From: Actinomycetes bacterium
GTDB taxonomy: Bacteria; Actinomycetota; Actinomycetes; Mycobacteriales; Mycobacteriaceae
NCBI GenBank assembly: GCA_023404955.1
Contig: JAEXZY010000158.1
Coordinates: 24,512-88,511, forward strand
DNA: 64,000 bases
Reading direction: 5' to 3'
The position numbers were made by a program, and so were the translations under genes. The notes under the pieces are model-generated. The model saw only the letters and a program-made list of their open reading frames with translations, ran no database searches and had not been told where the DNA came from. The stretch's first letter is position 1. Each line of letters opens with the position of its first letter. Positions 63,466-64,000 of this stretch are shown piece by piece.

Positions 63466-63818
63466 TGCCCCTGTGCGAGACGCGCGCGGATGTCGGGTGG
63501 GAGGTTAGGCTTTTCGGTGCTGAGTTCGACGCGGATCATGCCCTCGTCGATGACGACGGTGTGGGTGCGCACGGGCAATTTCGCCGGCGGCGCATCGACG
63601 GCGCCGGTGCGAAGGTTGAAGCGTGACGCGTGCAGCGGGCATTCGACCTCGCACCCTTCGAGCCAGCCGTCGGCGAGGGACGCGTCCTGGTGTGAGCACG
63701 TGTCGTCGATGGCGAACACTTCGCCGTCATCGGTGTGGAAGACGGCGATCGGCGGGTCCGCGGCGACGCGGACCGACTCGCCCGGCGGAAGGTCGGCAAG
63801 CGGGCAGACGTCGAGCAT
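63462..63818 (-). CDS. Rieske-type ferredoxin of the oxygenase system
   Basis: A 118-residue Rieske ferredoxin. Cluster ligands are in DDTCSHQDASL (C-x-H) and CEVECPLHASRF (C-x2-H). Start ATG 63818 has GGAAGG about 6 nt upstream. First gene of the three-gene operon. Confidence 0.92.
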   Translation of the reverse strand: MLDVCPLADLPPGESVRVAADPPIAVFHTDDGEVFAIDDTCSHQDASLADGWLEGCEVECPLHASRFNLRTGAVDAPPAKLPVRTHTVVIDEGMIRVELSTEKPNLPPDIRARLAQGQ

Positions 63819-63847
63819 GTGTTGCCTTCCTGTTTCCAACAGATGAC

Positions 63848-63877
63848 GCGTATTAAGGAACGCGATTCGTAATACGC
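63848..63877. promoter_or_regulatory. Operator-like palindrome upstream of the Rieske operon
   Basis: Perfect 8-bp arms GCGTATTA/TAATACGC separated by 14 bp that are themselves partly palindromic (GAA-N5-TTC). It lies 30 bp before ATG 63818. A minus-strand TTGACA is at about 63910-63905. Typical of a TetR or GntR operator. Confidence 0.65.
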
Positions 63878-63972
63878 AACAGTGTGTGGCCCGTCACAAA
63901 CGTTGTCAAGCGGAGGAGCGGCCTGTGTCGCTGTGACTTTCCTGACTGTTCGGAGGGCCGGAAAAGCACTGG

Positions 63973-64000
63973 TCGCCGCACCGTTTGCTCGGTGCGGCGA
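63973..64000. terminator. Hairpin at the right edge
   Basis: Perfect 11-bp GC-rich stem (63973-63983 with 63990-64000), 6-nt loop. Probably the terminator of a gene beyond the window. Confidence 0.6.

Overview
The window reads as chromosomal DNA of a fast-growing mycobacterium (Mycolicibacterium type). Reasons: very high GC; a gene order that follows, in reverse, the Mycobacterium tuberculosis block from about Rv0777 (purB) to Rv0826; mycobacterial hallmark genes (desA1, mshD, glnR, lmeA, cysA2/sseC, encapsulin Cfp29 with its DyP cargo); and an orthologue of the M. smegmatis DUF429-RelA/SpoT fusion (MS_RHII-RSD, RelZ). Assignments come from reading motifs and order; no database search was run.

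Layout. 1-600: a three-tRNA operon (Glu, Asp, Phe, minus strand) that runs straight into a secreted-protein gene cut by the left edge, with tRNA-Lys divergent. 611-5365: methyltransferase, membrane Ser/Thr kinase, small membrane protein, YkuD-fold exported protein, DUF2236 oxygenase with divergent TetR. 5471-10589: desA1, tRNA-dihydrouridine synthase, LCP-family ligase, phoU. 10660-16448: complete phosphate importer pstSCAB, then mshD and glnR. PHO-box-like 11-nt direct repeats stand before both pstS and phoU. 16637-19684: lmeA, thiX, a cysteine-rich leader peptide, DUF4395 protein, cysA2, sseC. 19917-23865: DUF732 protein, a 32-residue membrane protein coupled to a nitrobindin, pabC-like lyase, ygfZ-like protein, DUF3073.

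23884-59358 carries most de novo purine genes, all on the minus strand: purM, purF, purL, purQ, purS, purC, purB. They are interleaved with unrelated genes. Most start within 6-8 nt of a TAGNNT -10 box, so they are probably leaderless. Between them lie an orphan MCE protein, an antiporter, the M18 peptidase, the DyP-encapsulin operon, an accessory type VII secretion cassette, an MFS/LysR/SDR/NTF2 island bracketed by two copies of a long palindromic element, an FAD dehydrogenase, glutathione peroxidase, a TetR/DoxX pair, an intact oligopeptidase B and a CYP126-like P450. The right end holds relZ and a three-component Rieske oxygenase operon.

The most interesting accessory locus is 39467-41835: an EspC-like small protein, a WXG-type 448-residue protein ending in a glycine-zipper hydrophobic domain, and a multi-pass membrane protein, apparently one leaderless transcript. 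It looks like a type VII secreted membrane-active toxin with its immunity protein. Also notable are the cysteine attenuator, two covarying palindromes just after stop codons, many leaderless promoters, and a GTA codon where the dihydrouridine synthase start is expected.
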